This document shows positions 52,171-59,984 of a DNA stretch of 64,000 nt, in pieces; position 1 is the stretch's first letter, and the number at the start of each line of letters is the position of its first letter. The stretch is taken from assembly GCA_016109435.1 (NCBI GenBank), contig JAEILR010000007.1, positions 186,001-250,000 of the forward strand, in the 5' to 3' direction. A program made the position numbers and the translations under genes. Source of the DNA: Methanomassiliicoccus sp. (lineage in GTDB: Archaea > Thermoplasmatota > Thermoplasmata > Methanomassiliicoccales > Methanomassiliicoccaceae). The notes under the pieces are model-generated. The model was given only the letters and a program-made list of their open reading frames with translations. It was not told the origin of the DNA and did not search any database.

Positions 52171-52854
52171 CTACTGTCCGATCTCGTCCAGCAATGCCGT
52201 GAGGCCGCTCAGCGCTCTCCCGCCGCGCGCGCTCAGGGAGTACGCGCCCCGGCCCTCCCGCTCGATGTACCCGCCCTCCATCAACACTTTGAGGTGGAAC
52301 TGGAGGTGCCCCTTCTGCAGGTCCAGGGCCCGGCCCAGGGAGGCGAGGCCCTCGTCGCCGCGGGACAGGCGCTGGAGTATCGATATGCGCAGGGCGTTGG
52401 ACAGCGGTCCGAGGGCCGCCTCCGCCGCCCGGGGGGAGAGGTCCCCGCCTGGCGGCCGCGCCGACCTGACCTCCATCGGCGTCACCCGCAGCACGTGGTT
52501 GTAACTGTCCAGATAGGAACGCAGCTGGACCTCCAGGCCGTCGGCGAGGTCCCTGAGGTCCGGCCTCTCGCGCACCGCTCTCCAGGCGCTGTTCCGCTCG
52601 ATGAACCGCATCGCGTCCCTCCTGCCGTCATGCTCGAACACCTCCAGGACGGCGTCCGACCAGTCCACCAGGACGTCCCTGCAGCGGCGGTCGGCGATCC
52701 CCGCCCGATCGATCCTCTCCACCAGCACCGGCCGCACCTGGCCGGCGAACACTCTCCTGACCTCCTCGTCGCGGAGGTTGAAGAACGAGTCGTTTAGGTT
52801 CCTGACCTCCGAGCGCAATGCCTCGATCTGCTGGCGCAGGTCCTCGTTGCTCAT
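52171..52854 (-). CDS. ArsR-type winged-helix transcription regulator
   Basis: 227 residues. The N-terminus (1-40) is a likely coiled coil (EDLRQQIEALRSEVRNLND). A helical region follows, and the C-terminal winged helix (about 145-225) has LGPLSNALRISILQRLSRG and LQKGHLQFHLKVLMEGGYIERE. The start at 52854 fits a TATA element within the inverted repeat at 52872-52894; the longer upstream frame crosses the divergent promoter. It is divergent from the DUF1638 gene and may control it and itself. Confidence 0.82.
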   Translation of the reverse strand: MSNEDLRQQIEALRSEVRNLNDSFFNLRDEEVRRVFAGQVRPVLVERIDRAGIADRRCRDVLVDWSDAVLEVFEHDGRRDAMRFIERNSAWRAVRERPDLRDLADGLEVQLRSYLDSYNHVLRVTPMEVRSARPPGGDLSPRAAEAALGPLSNALRISILQRLSRGDEGLASLGRALDLQKGHLQFHLKVLMEGGYIEREGRGAYSLSARGGRALSGLTALLDEIGQ

Positions 52855-52871
52855 GCCGTCACCGTAATAGA

Positions 52872-52894
52872 AAAGTATAACTTCAAAATACTTT
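52872..52894. promoter_or_regulatory. Inverted repeat over the HTH/DUF1638 divergent promoter
   Basis: AAAGTAT-N9-ATACTTT, perfect 7-bp arms. The left arm contains the minus-strand TATA-like TTATACTTT of the HTH gene and the right arm adjoins the plus-strand TTTAATATTA for the DUF1638 gene. This position suits a factor that blocks both promoters. Confidence 0.5.
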
Positions 52895-52954
52895 AATATT
52901 ACTATCGACGTTCGGTCATATGCGGTACTTGAGCCGTATTGGAAGGTGAATAGG

Positions 52955-53593
52955 ATGAAGATAGGGATAATCGCCTGCGAGACCTTCGAGCGGGGGCTCG
53001 AAGAGATCATCCGTGACGATCCGGACATCGTACACAAGGAGTACCTGGAGTTCGGCCTGCACGAGTACCCTGAGAACCTGAAGAAGACGGTCATAGAGAA
53101 GGTCAACTCGCTGGAAGGCAAGGTGGACGCCGTGCTGCTCGGCTACGGCATCTGCAACTCGCTGCGGGACATAACCGCCCAGATGACGGTGCCGACGATC
53201 CAGCTGGTGGGGGACGACTGCATCGGGGTGCTCATCACTCCCCAGGAGTACGACCGGGAAAGGAAGATCTGCGCCGGAACGATGTACCACACCCCCTATT
53301 TCGCCAAGATGAACCGCGACTGGTTCGAGCGGAAGGTCAGGGAGCAGATGCCCAACTATGAGGAGCTGGGCCTGGACCTGGACTGGTACCTGCAGAAGAT
53401 GTTCGAGGGGTATTCGCGCGTATTGTTCATCGACGACGGCCTGGGGGAGATGGAACCGTTCGAGGCGCTGTCCCGCCAGTTCGCGGCCGAACTTCACCTG
53501 AGGTACGAGAGGCGGTGCGGGACACTGGAGCTGCTGACCGACGGGCTGGCGAGGACCAAGGAACTGGCCCGCGGCGTCGATGATGAAAGCTAG
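52955..53593 (+). CDS. DUF1638 family protein
   Basis: 212 residues, soluble alpha/beta. Seen: MKIGIIACETFERGLEEI at the start, AVLLGYGICNSL, VPTIQLVGDDCIGVLI, and RVLFIDDGLGEMEPFEALSRQ. The conserved Cys residues (CETF, YGICN, GDDC) hint at a metal or corrinoid-related role; DUF1638 genes occur in methanogens and anaerobes, often near methyltransferases, though none is here. The ATG at 52955 has GGAAGGTGA five bases upstream, better than GTG 52946. Confidence 0.8.
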   Translation: MKIGIIACETFERGLEEIIRDDPDIVHKEYLEFGLHEYPENLKKTVIEKVNSLEGKVDAVLLGYGICNSLRDITAQMTVPTIQLVGDDCIGVLITPQEYDRERKICAGTMYHTPYFAKMNRDWFERKVREQMPNYEELGLDLDWYLQKMFEGYSRVLFIDDGLGEMEPFEALSRQFAAELHLRYERRCGTLELLTDGLARTKELARGVDDES

Positions 53594-53596
53594 TGC

Positions 53597-54073
53597 TCAA
53601 GGCCGGACCATGTACGCCGCCGCCCTGCCCGGCGGATATTCGAGCCGGCGGTCGCGGCGGAACCCGTGGCGGGCCCAGAACGGCTCGGTGAGCTGCACCG
53701 CGACCAGGGCGCAGGCGTTAAGGTCCATCCTCCGGGCGATGCCCAGGGCGGCGTCGACGAGGTCGGCGGACAGGCCACGGCCGCGGCGATCGGCGCGGAC
53801 CGCCAGGTCGTGTATGTACAGGCAGTCGGGGCTCGTCGGAAGAGCGAGGTCGGCGGCGTGCAGGGGCGCCGCCTCCCCGAGGGTCCAGGGGTGGCAGAAC
53901 AGGTACGCCACCAGCGAGCCGTCCTCGACCGCGCCGAGGGCGCCAGGAGGAAAGAGGTCCAGCTTGCGGGCGAACGCCTCCACCGGCTCCAGGTATTCTT
54001 CGGCGTAGGCGCTCCGCTGGACGCGGAGGACCTCCGGAAGATCGGACGGCCGCAGAGGGCGGACGGGGCTCAT
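53597..54073 (-). CDS. GNAT-family acetyltransferase
   Basis: 158 residues with the acetyl-CoA-binding signature VRADRRGRGLSADLVDAAL and a following HGFRRDRRLEY strand. Targets of GNAT enzymes range from small molecules to protein N-termini; nothing in the sequence or neighbours indicates which. The start MSPVRPLRPSD is at 54073. It is convergent with DUF1638 and lies 46 bases downstream of the aldo/keto reductase gene on the same strand, so both may be co-transcribed. Confidence 0.82.
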   Translation of the reverse strand: MSPVRPLRPSDLPEVLRVQRSAYAEEYLEPVEAFARKLDLFPPGALGAVEDGSLVAYLFCHPWTLGEAAPLHAADLALPTSPDCLYIHDLAVRADRRGRGLSADLVDAALGIARRMDLNACALVAVQLTEPFWARHGFRRDRRLEYPPGRAAAYMVRP

Positions 54074-54119
54074 TGCCCTCCTCACCGGCCGGGCGCAGAT
54101 AAACGTGCCGGAGCGTCCA

Positions 54120-55067
54120 TCACCTGCTCGGGCCGAGCCACTGGGGGTTCTGCACGGTGCTGTCGTGCTGGTGCGTGATCTTGTAGCTCTCGAAGCGACC
54201 GTCGGCGGCTACCGCGGCGGTGCGGTCCCGCAGCGCGTCCATCTCCTCGTCGCTCAGCTGCCTGAAGGTACGTCCGGCGTCGATCGTCAGGTCCAGCACG
54301 TTCATGGAGTCGAGGCCGATGATCACCGTGCTGGTCGGCAGGCTGAGAGCATAGTGGATGCACTCCGTCGGGCCGACGGTGTTCGTTCCCATTATGTCCC
54401 CGGCGCCCAGGGCCTTCATGCCCAGCACCCCCGCGCCCATTTTGACCAGCCGGGGGAGAAGCTCGCGCTCGAAGCTCCGAAAGTGCCAGTCCATCACGTT
54501 CAGCGGCAGCTGCACGGTGTCGAAGCGGATGCCCACGTCCTCGGCGAGGTCCAGCATCCGGCCGAGGACCTCGGGGCTCTTGTGGCCGGTGAACCCGATG
54601 AACCGGGTGAGACCCTCGTCCCGGGCCTCCAGGACCGCCTCCATCGCTCCCCCGGAGGCGAACACCCTCTCGGGGTCGTCATCGTGGATGACCTCGTGGA
54701 CCTGCAGCAGGTCGACATGGTCCGTGCGCAGCCGCTGCAGCGAGGTGTTCAGCTGCTCTCGGGCGGTCCGCTGGTCGCGGCCGTCGACCTTGGTCATCAG
54801 GAAGACCTTCTCCAGGTAGCCGTCCTCGAGGGCCCGGCCCATGCGCGTCTCGCTCCGTCCCTCCTGGTAGTCCCAGCTGTTGTCCATGAAGTCTATCCCG
54901 GAGTCGATGGCCTTTCGGATCAGCCGGACGATATCTTCGTCCGACTGCTCGACCTTGCCGATGTGCCATCCTCCCAGGCCGATGGCCGAGACCGCCGCCC
55001 CGGTGCGTCCGAGCGGGCGGCGGGGGATGCTTGCATGGGTGACCGGATCATCGATGTCACGGTTCAT
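54120..55067 (-). CDS. Aldo/keto reductase
   Basis: A 315-residue (beta/alpha)8 NADPH oxidoreductase with an intact tetrad: Asp62, Tyr67 (in MDNSWDYQEG), Lys93 (MTKVDGRD) and His124 (LQVHEVIHDD). GRTGAAVSAIGLGGWHIG starts the barrel. There is no C-terminal ferredoxin domain. The substrate is unknown; the family reduces aldehydes, including methylglyoxal. Confidence 0.9.
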   Translation of the reverse strand: MNRDIDDPVTHASIPRRPLGRTGAAVSAIGLGGWHIGKVEQSDEDIVRLIRKAIDSGIDFMDNSWDYQEGRSETRMGRALEDGYLEKVFLMTKVDGRDQRTAREQLNTSLQRLRTDHVDLLQVHEVIHDDDPERVFASGGAMEAVLEARDEGLTRFIGFTGHKSPEVLGRMLDLAEDVGIRFDTVQLPLNVMDWHFRSFERELLPRLVKMGAGVLGMKALGAGDIMGTNTVGPTECIHYALSLPTSTVIIGLDSMNVLDLTIDAGRTFRQLSDEEMDALRDRTAAVAADGRFESYKITHQHDSTVQNPQWLGPSR

Positions 55068-55129
55068 AGGATGTGACTACTTTCAGCGAAGGCAGATGTA
55101 CCTTTTCCCGGGGAGCGGCCGCTCCGAGC

Positions 55130-55873
55130 CTACCGGACCCGGACGCCCTGGGGGCAATGGTCCAGGATGTAGGCCTGGATCCGCGGGAGGTCCTCGTCCT
55201 CGGCATACACCTGGTTATGCGCCAGACCCTCGCTGAGGTAGATGACGTTCCTCCGCCGGTTGACCTTGATGGACCTGACGTCCGCGAACTCAGTGTACAT
55301 GCTCTGCCTGGACGCGCTCATCAGGCCCGCCCCCGCCGCGGTCAGGTTCCCCCCGGCAAGGCCGGCCAGTGCGGTCAGGAGGCCGAACGCCGCGGCCCGG
55401 TCATACTGCTTCTTCAGCTGGATGTGGTGCACGCCCTTGTCGCTCATCTTGAACAGGACGCGGTACCGGCCGCCGTAGGACAGGCCAACGATGACGTACG
55501 CCGTGACCATCAGGACGGTCATGATCGCGGCCCCGATGCCGAACATCGTCAGCGCGAACATCGCCGCATCGGCCGGGCCGTCGGCCAGGGCCAGGAGGAA
55601 GGTCAGCAGCACGACGAAGGACAGCGAGATGAGCATCACCTTGAACACGGTGATGAGGATGGTGGGGTTCTTCCAGAAGGAGAGCTCATACGCCCAGCTG
55701 AGCGAGCCGTTTCGGTCCTCGACGATGTTGGGACTGACCTTTCTGGCAGCGGCCGCGTTCTCGTGGCCCGCCGCCGGCTCGGGACGTGGCCCGCTTTCGT
55801 CAAGTGAATGACCGCAGCTCTTGCAGAATGCCGCCTCGCTTCTGATGTCTGAACCACATCGCTCGCAGAACAT
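55130..55873 (-). CDS. Zinc-ribbon membrane protein
   Basis: 247 residues. N-terminal ribbon MFCERCGSDIRSEAAFCKSC, a short linker, two membrane helices (about 75-100 and 110-140), and a C-terminal cytoplasmic part with a PH-like strand pattern (SMYTEFADVRSIKVNRRRNVIYL). Function is unknown. The start at 55873 begins with the ribbon itself; a TTTTAAAAAT element lies upstream at about 55919-55928. Confidence 0.75.
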   Translation of the reverse strand: MFCERCGSDIRSEAAFCKSCGHSLDESGPRPEPAAGHENAAAARKVSPNIVEDRNGSLSWAYELSFWKNPTILITVFKVMLISLSFVVLLTFLLALADGPADAAMFALTMFGIGAAIMTVLMVTAYVIVGLSYGGRYRVLFKMSDKGVHHIQLKKQYDRAAAFGLLTALAGLAGGNLTAAGAGLMSASRQSMYTEFADVRSIKVNRRRNVIYLSEGLAHNQVYAEDEDLPRIQAYILDHCPQGVRVR

Positions 55874-56056
55874 CGACCGGAACCCCCCTTGCTCTCCGGC
55901 ATCCATATCTCGTTCCGATTTTTAAAATGCCCTAGGCCGTTGCCGACCCCCGCCTGGAACGGCGGGACTCAGATATTATTAATTGACTATTATATGGGAG
56001 TGTATCGAAATATTCTAGAAAAACGGCATCGATATTCGATGTCTGGATATGAGAAT

Positions 56057-56133
56057 TGGTGGGGCCGTCCGGATTTGAACCGGAGACAAGGCGTCCCGAA
56101 CGCCCTAGTTATGCCAAGCTAGCCTACGGCCCC
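56057..56133 (-). tRNA. tRNA-Pro (anticodon CGG)
   Basis: Folded from the minus strand: acceptor GGGGCCG/CGGCCCC, anticodon stem GGGCG/CGCCT around loop TTCGGGA (anticodon CGG), T arm TCCGG-TTCAAAT-CCGGA, discriminator A and an encoded CCA (56057-56059). The D arm TAGCTTGG matches archaeal tRNA-Pro. No intron. A TATA-like ATATTTAAC at about 56161-56170 is in the right place for its promoter but lies within the end of the TnpB frame. Confidence 0.95.
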
Positions 56134-56147
56134 GTAGGTTGGGTTGG

Positions 56148-57428
56148 CTAATATGGACGGATGTTAAATATCTTTTGCTGGTCTGGAGGGTCTTCGAGAG
56201 AACTATCGCATCCCTGTCCGGCTCGAAGGGAGCCCTGCTCTCGATTCAAGCTCGGAGTATCTACAACTCGAGGTGACCTCAAGCTCGCAGCTAGGCTCAG
56301 GCATTTGCTACGGACGCCCGAAACGTCCCCCTCATCGCCCGCCGCATGCGGCTGGTAGATCGGCAGCCTGCTCGCCTCGGACATGCCAAGGCGAGCAATG
56401 ATCCTGGAGGCGTTGAGGTCGGCGTTGAGCTGGAAGCCGCAGCGTACACAGTGGAAGATACTCCCTTTCCTGCTCTTCTTGTCGATCCACCCGCACCGGG
56501 AACACCATTGTGATGTGCACGTGGGGTCGACATGGACGACCGCTTTTCCCAGCCCTTCGGCCTTATATCGAAGGAAGTTCTCCAGCTGATGATACGCCCA
56601 GCTGCGAAGCTTCCCTTTTGTCCTCCGGTCCAGCCACCTGCATTTGTTGATGCCGGCCAGATCCTCCAGGGCGAACACCGCAAATTCCGTGTTCGCGATT
56701 ATCTTCGAGATACGATGGTTCTCGCAGGTCATGAACCGTCTCTCTCGCCCGGACTGCTTCCGCAGCCGCCTGATCGCCGAGCGAGTGCCTTTCGCCTGCA
56801 GCTCTTGCTTATTTTTGGCATACCTGCCCCTGGTGGCGTTGATCCTCGAGGAATCGAAGAACATGTTGTTGGAGCAGACCGCCACGTTGTTCAACCCCCG
56901 GTCGATTCCCAGGACATTGCCCTTGACCGGTTCGATGGGTGTTTTGTTCTCTACGACCACGCTGATGTAGAACTGGCGGCCTATGCGGTCCCAGATCAGG
57001 ACCGACAGCTTGCATCGCCATTCCGCATACTTCTTCAGATGTTCATACAGGACCACAGGAGCGTGGATCCGGCCGTCCACGGAGTAGATGCTGATCGTCC
57101 CCGATCCAAAGTACACCTTCGCCTCCTTCCAGGGGAATCGGACGGCGGAGCGGGGTTTCCTTCTGGGCACCGTCCTCATCTTGCATTGCCTGAGCGCCTC
57201 ACAGGCAGTGTCCTTGGCGCTCTGGATGAGACCGGCCCCCAGCTCCGGGACGGCGCGCCGCATCTCATAGTATATCGCGTACTGGAGCTCGAGCTTACCG
57301 CATTTCTGGTGCTCGAACCCCCACCGCGCCGCGTGATCGAACGCTCGAGTGTACGCCTCCATCGTCCTGAGGAGCGAGCCCTTCTGCTCCTCTGTCAACA
57401 TGAGCTTCAGTTTGACCGTCCGGATCAC
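56148..57428 (-). CDS. tnpB: TnpB, RNA-guided nuclease of an IS200/IS605-type element (orfB only)
   Basis: A 426-residue TnpB with intact RuvC residues Asp176 (GIDRG), Glu255 (ALEDLAG) and Asp337 (NADLNAS), and zinc ligands Cys309/312 and Cys327/330 (CSRCG, CVRCG). Start is GTG 57428, stop TAG 56148-56150. No tnpA transposase is adjacent (IS1341-like). The last residues, from about 360, are low-similarity and overlap the expected omega-RNA region and the tRNA-Pro promoter, so the element ends here. It is transcribed toward tRNA-Pro. Confidence 0.93.
   Translation of the reverse strand: MIRTVKLKLMLTEEQKGSLLRTMEAYTRAFDHAARWGFEHQKCGKLELQYAIYYEMRRAVPELGAGLIQSAKDTACEALRQCKMRTVPRRKPRSAVRFPWKEAKVYFGSGTISIYSVDGRIHAPVVLYEHLKKYAEWRCKLSVLIWDRIGRQFYISVVVENKTPIEPVKGNVLGIDRGLNNVAVCSNNMFFDSSRINATRGRYAKNKQELQAKGTRSAIRRLRKQSGRERRFMTCENHRISKIIANTEFAVFALEDLAGINKCRWLDRRTKGKLRSWAYHQLENFLRYKAEGLGKAVVHVDPTCTSQWCSRCGWIDKKSRKGSIFHCVRCGFQLNADLNASRIIARLGMSEASRLPIYQPHAAGDEGDVSGVRSKCLSLAASLRSPRVVDTPSLNREQGSLRAGQGCDSSLEDPPDQQKIFNIRPY
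56160..56330 (-). ncRNA. Candidate omega RNA region of TnpB
   Basis: TnpB elements encode a guide RNA overlapping the 3' end of tnpB and the element's right end. This stretch on the minus strand carries hairpins, including GGCTC-N5-GAGCC at 56220-56234, and the overlapping codons have little family similarity. Limits are inferred. Confidence 0.3.
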
Positions 57429-57506
57429 GGAATATGATCACCGATAGAGGTCATCCAGTGTTCCATTGCATGTAGACTGGCCGGGGGCCCATCGGCGAGG
57501 AGTCAT

Positions 57507-57516
57507 CAATATTATC
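57507..57516 (+). promoter_or_regulatory. TATA-like element of the gene at 57541
   Basis: CAATATTATC about 28 bases before the ATG at 57541 suggests a leaderless mRNA and supports that start over the in-frame upstream ATG at 57466. Confidence 0.4.
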
Positions 57517-57540
57517 GGGCAATGCCATCCCCGCCCGTCC

Positions 57541-58089
57541 ATGAAGCTTTGGCAGGTGTTCGCGGTCGTTGCGCTGATGGTGATGGTTTTCACTACTGGC
57601 TGGTTCGTACAGCAGGCGGTCAACGACCGAAACCACACCGGCTCGTGGAACGACTCCGCCGGCCGGGGGGCGAACCTCGAGTTCATCGCCCTGAACCCAA
57701 GCAACGGCGAGTACGCGCGGTACGAGGTATGGTCCAAGGACGGCCGGGCCATGGACGTGTACTTCACCACCCTGGACGGCCTGCGGGCGGCCCAGAACGG
57801 CCTGCCGTTCGATCACGACCCCCGGTACTCGGTGCTGAACGCCACCCACGCCCGCATGGACCTTCGGCTGCCGTCTACTACCGAGATCTACGAGATCGTC
57901 ATCGTGAGCCACGATCCCGATGAGGTGGTCAGGATATCGTCTTCAGCGGACCAGTGGGGCCTCCCCCTGTACCTCGCGCCGGTGCTCCAGGCCGCCTTGG
58001 TGGTGCTGTGGATCGCCAGCATCGCGCTGCTCGTTCTGCTGGTGTTCTCCATCTCTGGGTACCGTAAGGAGCGGGCGGGGCGCAGCTGA
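57541..58089 (+). CDS. Membrane protein of unknown function
   Basis: 182 residues with an N-terminal helix (about 3-25, LWQVFAVVALMVMVFTTGWF), an extracytoplasmic domain with Asn-x-Ser/Thr sites and short strands (about 30-145), and a C-terminal helix (about 150-175) ending in a basic tail. No family is recognised. It is co-directional with the mevalonate cluster but has its own promoter and a 142-base gap to it. Confidence 0.65.
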   Translation: MKLWQVFAVVALMVMVFTTGWFVQQAVNDRNHTGSWNDSAGRGANLEFIALNPSNGEYARYEVWSKDGRAMDVYFTTLDGLRAAQNGLPFDHDPRYSVLNATHARMDLRLPSTTEIYEIVIVSHDPDEVVRISSSADQWGLPLYLAPVLQAALVVLWIASIALLVLLVFSISGYRKERAGRS

Positions 58090-58198
58090 TCGATGCGACC
58101 GTCGAACTCCCTCCCGGCCATGGGGTCGTGGATGGTTCATCGTCGCTCCTCGTCGGTGAGTTCCTATAACGAGGATTGTCGAAGTCCCCCTACGACAG

Positions 58199-58207
58199 TT
58201 ATAAATA
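58199..58207 (+). promoter_or_regulatory. TATA box of the mevalonate-entry operon
   Basis: TTATAAATA predicts initiation at about 58229, three bases before the ATG at 58232 (leaderless), which also decides against the in-frame GTG at 58217. Confidence 0.55.
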
Positions 58208-58231
58208 ATCAACCCAGTGGTTCCCGGTGCG

Positions 58232-58915
58232 ATGAGGGAACAGCTCCGCGAGAAGATCGCCGGGGAGATCACCCTGTCCTCCGACGCCGGAAAGACCATC
58301 CGGAAGTGGAGGGAGGAGTTCGGGATCTCCCAGCAGGACCTGGCACGCCACTTGGAGATATCTCCGTCGGTCATCAGCGACTACGAGTCGGGGCGGAGGA
58401 AATCACCGGGGATCGCCATGATCCGGCGGATGGTCGACGGGCTCATCGACATGGACGAGGCCTCCGGGTGCAACGTGCTGAAGCGCTACGACCTGGGGGA
58501 GAAGCACGACTGCATCATCAGCATCAACGAGTTCCGCACCAGCATCACCGCCCAGGAGTTCATCGAACTGACCGAGGCGTCGCCGCTGAACCGGAACGTG
58601 CCCCAGGACCGGAACATCCACGGGTACACGGTCATCGACTCCATCAAGGCCATCACCTCCCTCTCGTCCTTCGACTACCTGAAGATATACGGGTGGTCGT
58701 CGGAGCGCGCCCTCATCTTCACCGGGGTCAAGTTCGGCCGCTCGCCGATGATCGCCATCCGGGCCCATCCGCTCAAGCCCGGGATCGTCGCCTACCACCG
58801 GCCGGAGCACGTGGACGAGCTGGCCATCAAGCTGGCGACGCTGGAGAACATCCCTTTGATCAAGATCGACCTGCCGGTGGCCGAGATCGTCGACCGGCTG
58901 AGGAAGCTAATCTAG
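58232..58915 (+). CDS. HTH (Cro/C1-type) regulator of the mevalonate cluster
   Basis: 227 residues. An N-terminal helix-turn-helix domain (about 18-70) shows [19 protein letters not shown] and [17 protein letters not shown]. The C-terminal half is a mixed alpha/beta domain (about 85-225), possibly ligand-binding. Related regulators precede HMG-CoA synthase in many archaeal genomes. It is ten bases ahead of the HMG-CoA synthase gene and thus in its operon; it likely tunes isoprenoid precursor supply. Confidence 0.85.
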   Translation: MREQLREKIAGEITLSSDAGKTIRKWREEFGISQQDLARHLEISPSVISDYESGRRKSPGIAMIRRMVDGLIDMDEASGCNVLKRYDLGEKHDCIISINEFRTSITAQEFIELTEASPLNRNVPQDRNIHGYTVIDSIKAITSLSSFDYLKIYGWSSERALIFTGVKFGRSPMIAIRAHPLKPGIVAYHRPEHVDELAIKLATLENIPLIKIDLPVAEIVDRLRKLI

Positions 58916-58925
58916 GAGGAACCAC

Positions 58926-59984
58926 ATGGACGTAGGCATCGTAAGCTACGGGGCGTACCTGCCCCGGTACAGGATCGCACCGCAGGAGATCGGCCGGGTA
59001 TGGGGGACGGACGGTGACGCCATGAGCCGCAACCTCCTGATCTTCTCCAAGTCGGTCCCCTCGCCGGACGAGGATGTCATCACCATATCCATCGAGGCCG
59101 CCAGGGCCATGCTGCGGCGGTGCGATGTCGATCCGTGCGACATCGGGGCCATCTACGTCGGCTCGGAATCGCATCCCTACGCCGTCAAGCCCACGGGGAC
59201 GGTGGTGGCCGAGGCCATCGAGGCGTCCCCCAACCTCACCAGCGCGGACTTCGAATTCGCCTGCAAGGCCGGGACCGCGGCCATCCAGGCGTGCATGGGG
59301 CTGGTGGGCTCGGGCATGATACGGTACGGAGTGGCCATCGGCGCGGACACCTCCCAGGGCGCTCCGGGCGACGCGCTGGAATACTCCGCCTCGGCCGGGG
59401 GGGCGGCGTTCCTCATCGGCTCCGAGAAGATCATCGCCAGGATCGAGAGGACCTGCTCGTTCACCACCGACACCCCGGACTTCTGGAGGCGGGAGGGTCA
59501 GTGCTATCCCTCTCACGGCGGCCGGTTCACCGGCGAGCCGGCGTACTTCAAGCACGTCATGGCCGCGGCCAAGAACCTCATGGACAAGATGGGGACCAAG
59601 CCGGCCGATTACAACTACGTGGTGTTCCACCAGCCCAACGGCAAGTTCCCGGTGAGAGTGGCCAAGCAGCTGGGGTTCACCGAGCAGCAGCTCGAGGTCG
59701 GGCTGCTGACCCCGTTCATCGGGAACACCTACTCCGGGGCGGTGCCGCTGGGGCTGGCGTCGGTGCTGGACGTGGCAAAGCCGGGCGAGCGCATCTTCGC
59801 CGTGGCCTATGGCTCGGGCGCCGGCTCGGACGCGTTCGACATCACCGTCACCGACGAGATAGAGAACCTCAAGCGGGGCGCGGCCCCCACGGTGAAGGAA
59901 CTGGTGGAGAACAAGAAGTTCCTCGACTACGCTACGTACGCGAAGTACCGGGGCAAGATCAGGATGAAGGGGGCGGCAGAATGA
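58926..59984 (+). CDS. hmgS: Hydroxymethylglutaryl-CoA synthase
   Basis: A 352-residue archaeal HMG-CoA synthase. The catalytic Cys113 is in [11 protein letters not shown], Glu82 in [12 protein letters not shown], and the His in [22 protein letters not shown] closes the fold. It condenses acetoacetyl-CoA with acetyl-CoA for the mevalonate route to archaeal lipids. In other archaea it forms a complex with the adjacent thiolase and DUF35 proteins. The gene overlaps the thiolase gene by four bases (ATGA). Confidence 0.96.
   Translation: MDVGIVSYGAYLPRYRIAPQEIGRVWGTDGDAMSRNLLIFSKSVPSPDEDVITISIEAARAMLRRCDVDPCDIGAIYVGSESHPYAVKPTGTVVAEAIEASPNLTSADFEFACKAGTAAIQACMGLVGSGMIRYGVAIGADTSQGAPGDALEYSASAGGAAFLIGSEKIIARIERTCSFTTDTPDFWRREGQCYPSHGGRFTGEPAYFKHVMAAAKNLMDKMGTKPADYNYVVFHQPNGKFPVRVAKQLGFTEQQLEVGLLTPFIGNTYSGAVPLGLASVLDVAKPGERIFAVAYGSGAGSDAFDITVTDEIENLKRGAAPTVKELVENKKFLDYATYAKYRGKIRMKGAAE

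Larger units (their letters stand above)
56148..57470 (-). mobile_element. Solo tnpB insertion element (IS1341-like), approximate limits
   Basis: It comprises tnpB and its flanks, with no tnpA. The 3' side must end before the tRNA-Pro gene and probably within 56148-56170, where tRNA promoter sequence begins. The 5' side ends somewhere before the membrane-protein promoter at about 57507. No terminal inverted or target-site repeat is expected for this family, and the exact ends cannot be set by eye. Confidence 0.55.

Noticed and set aside
52855-53121. Longer N-terminus of the HTH regulator
   Set aside because: It would cross the divergent promoter and the start of DUF1638 and encodes unrelated, low-complexity sequence.
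56061-56133. Insertion of the element into the tRNA gene (attachment site)
   Set aside because: The tRNA is complete and no second copy of its 3' end is visible nearby; the element lies upstream of the 5' end, unlike integrase-type attachment.
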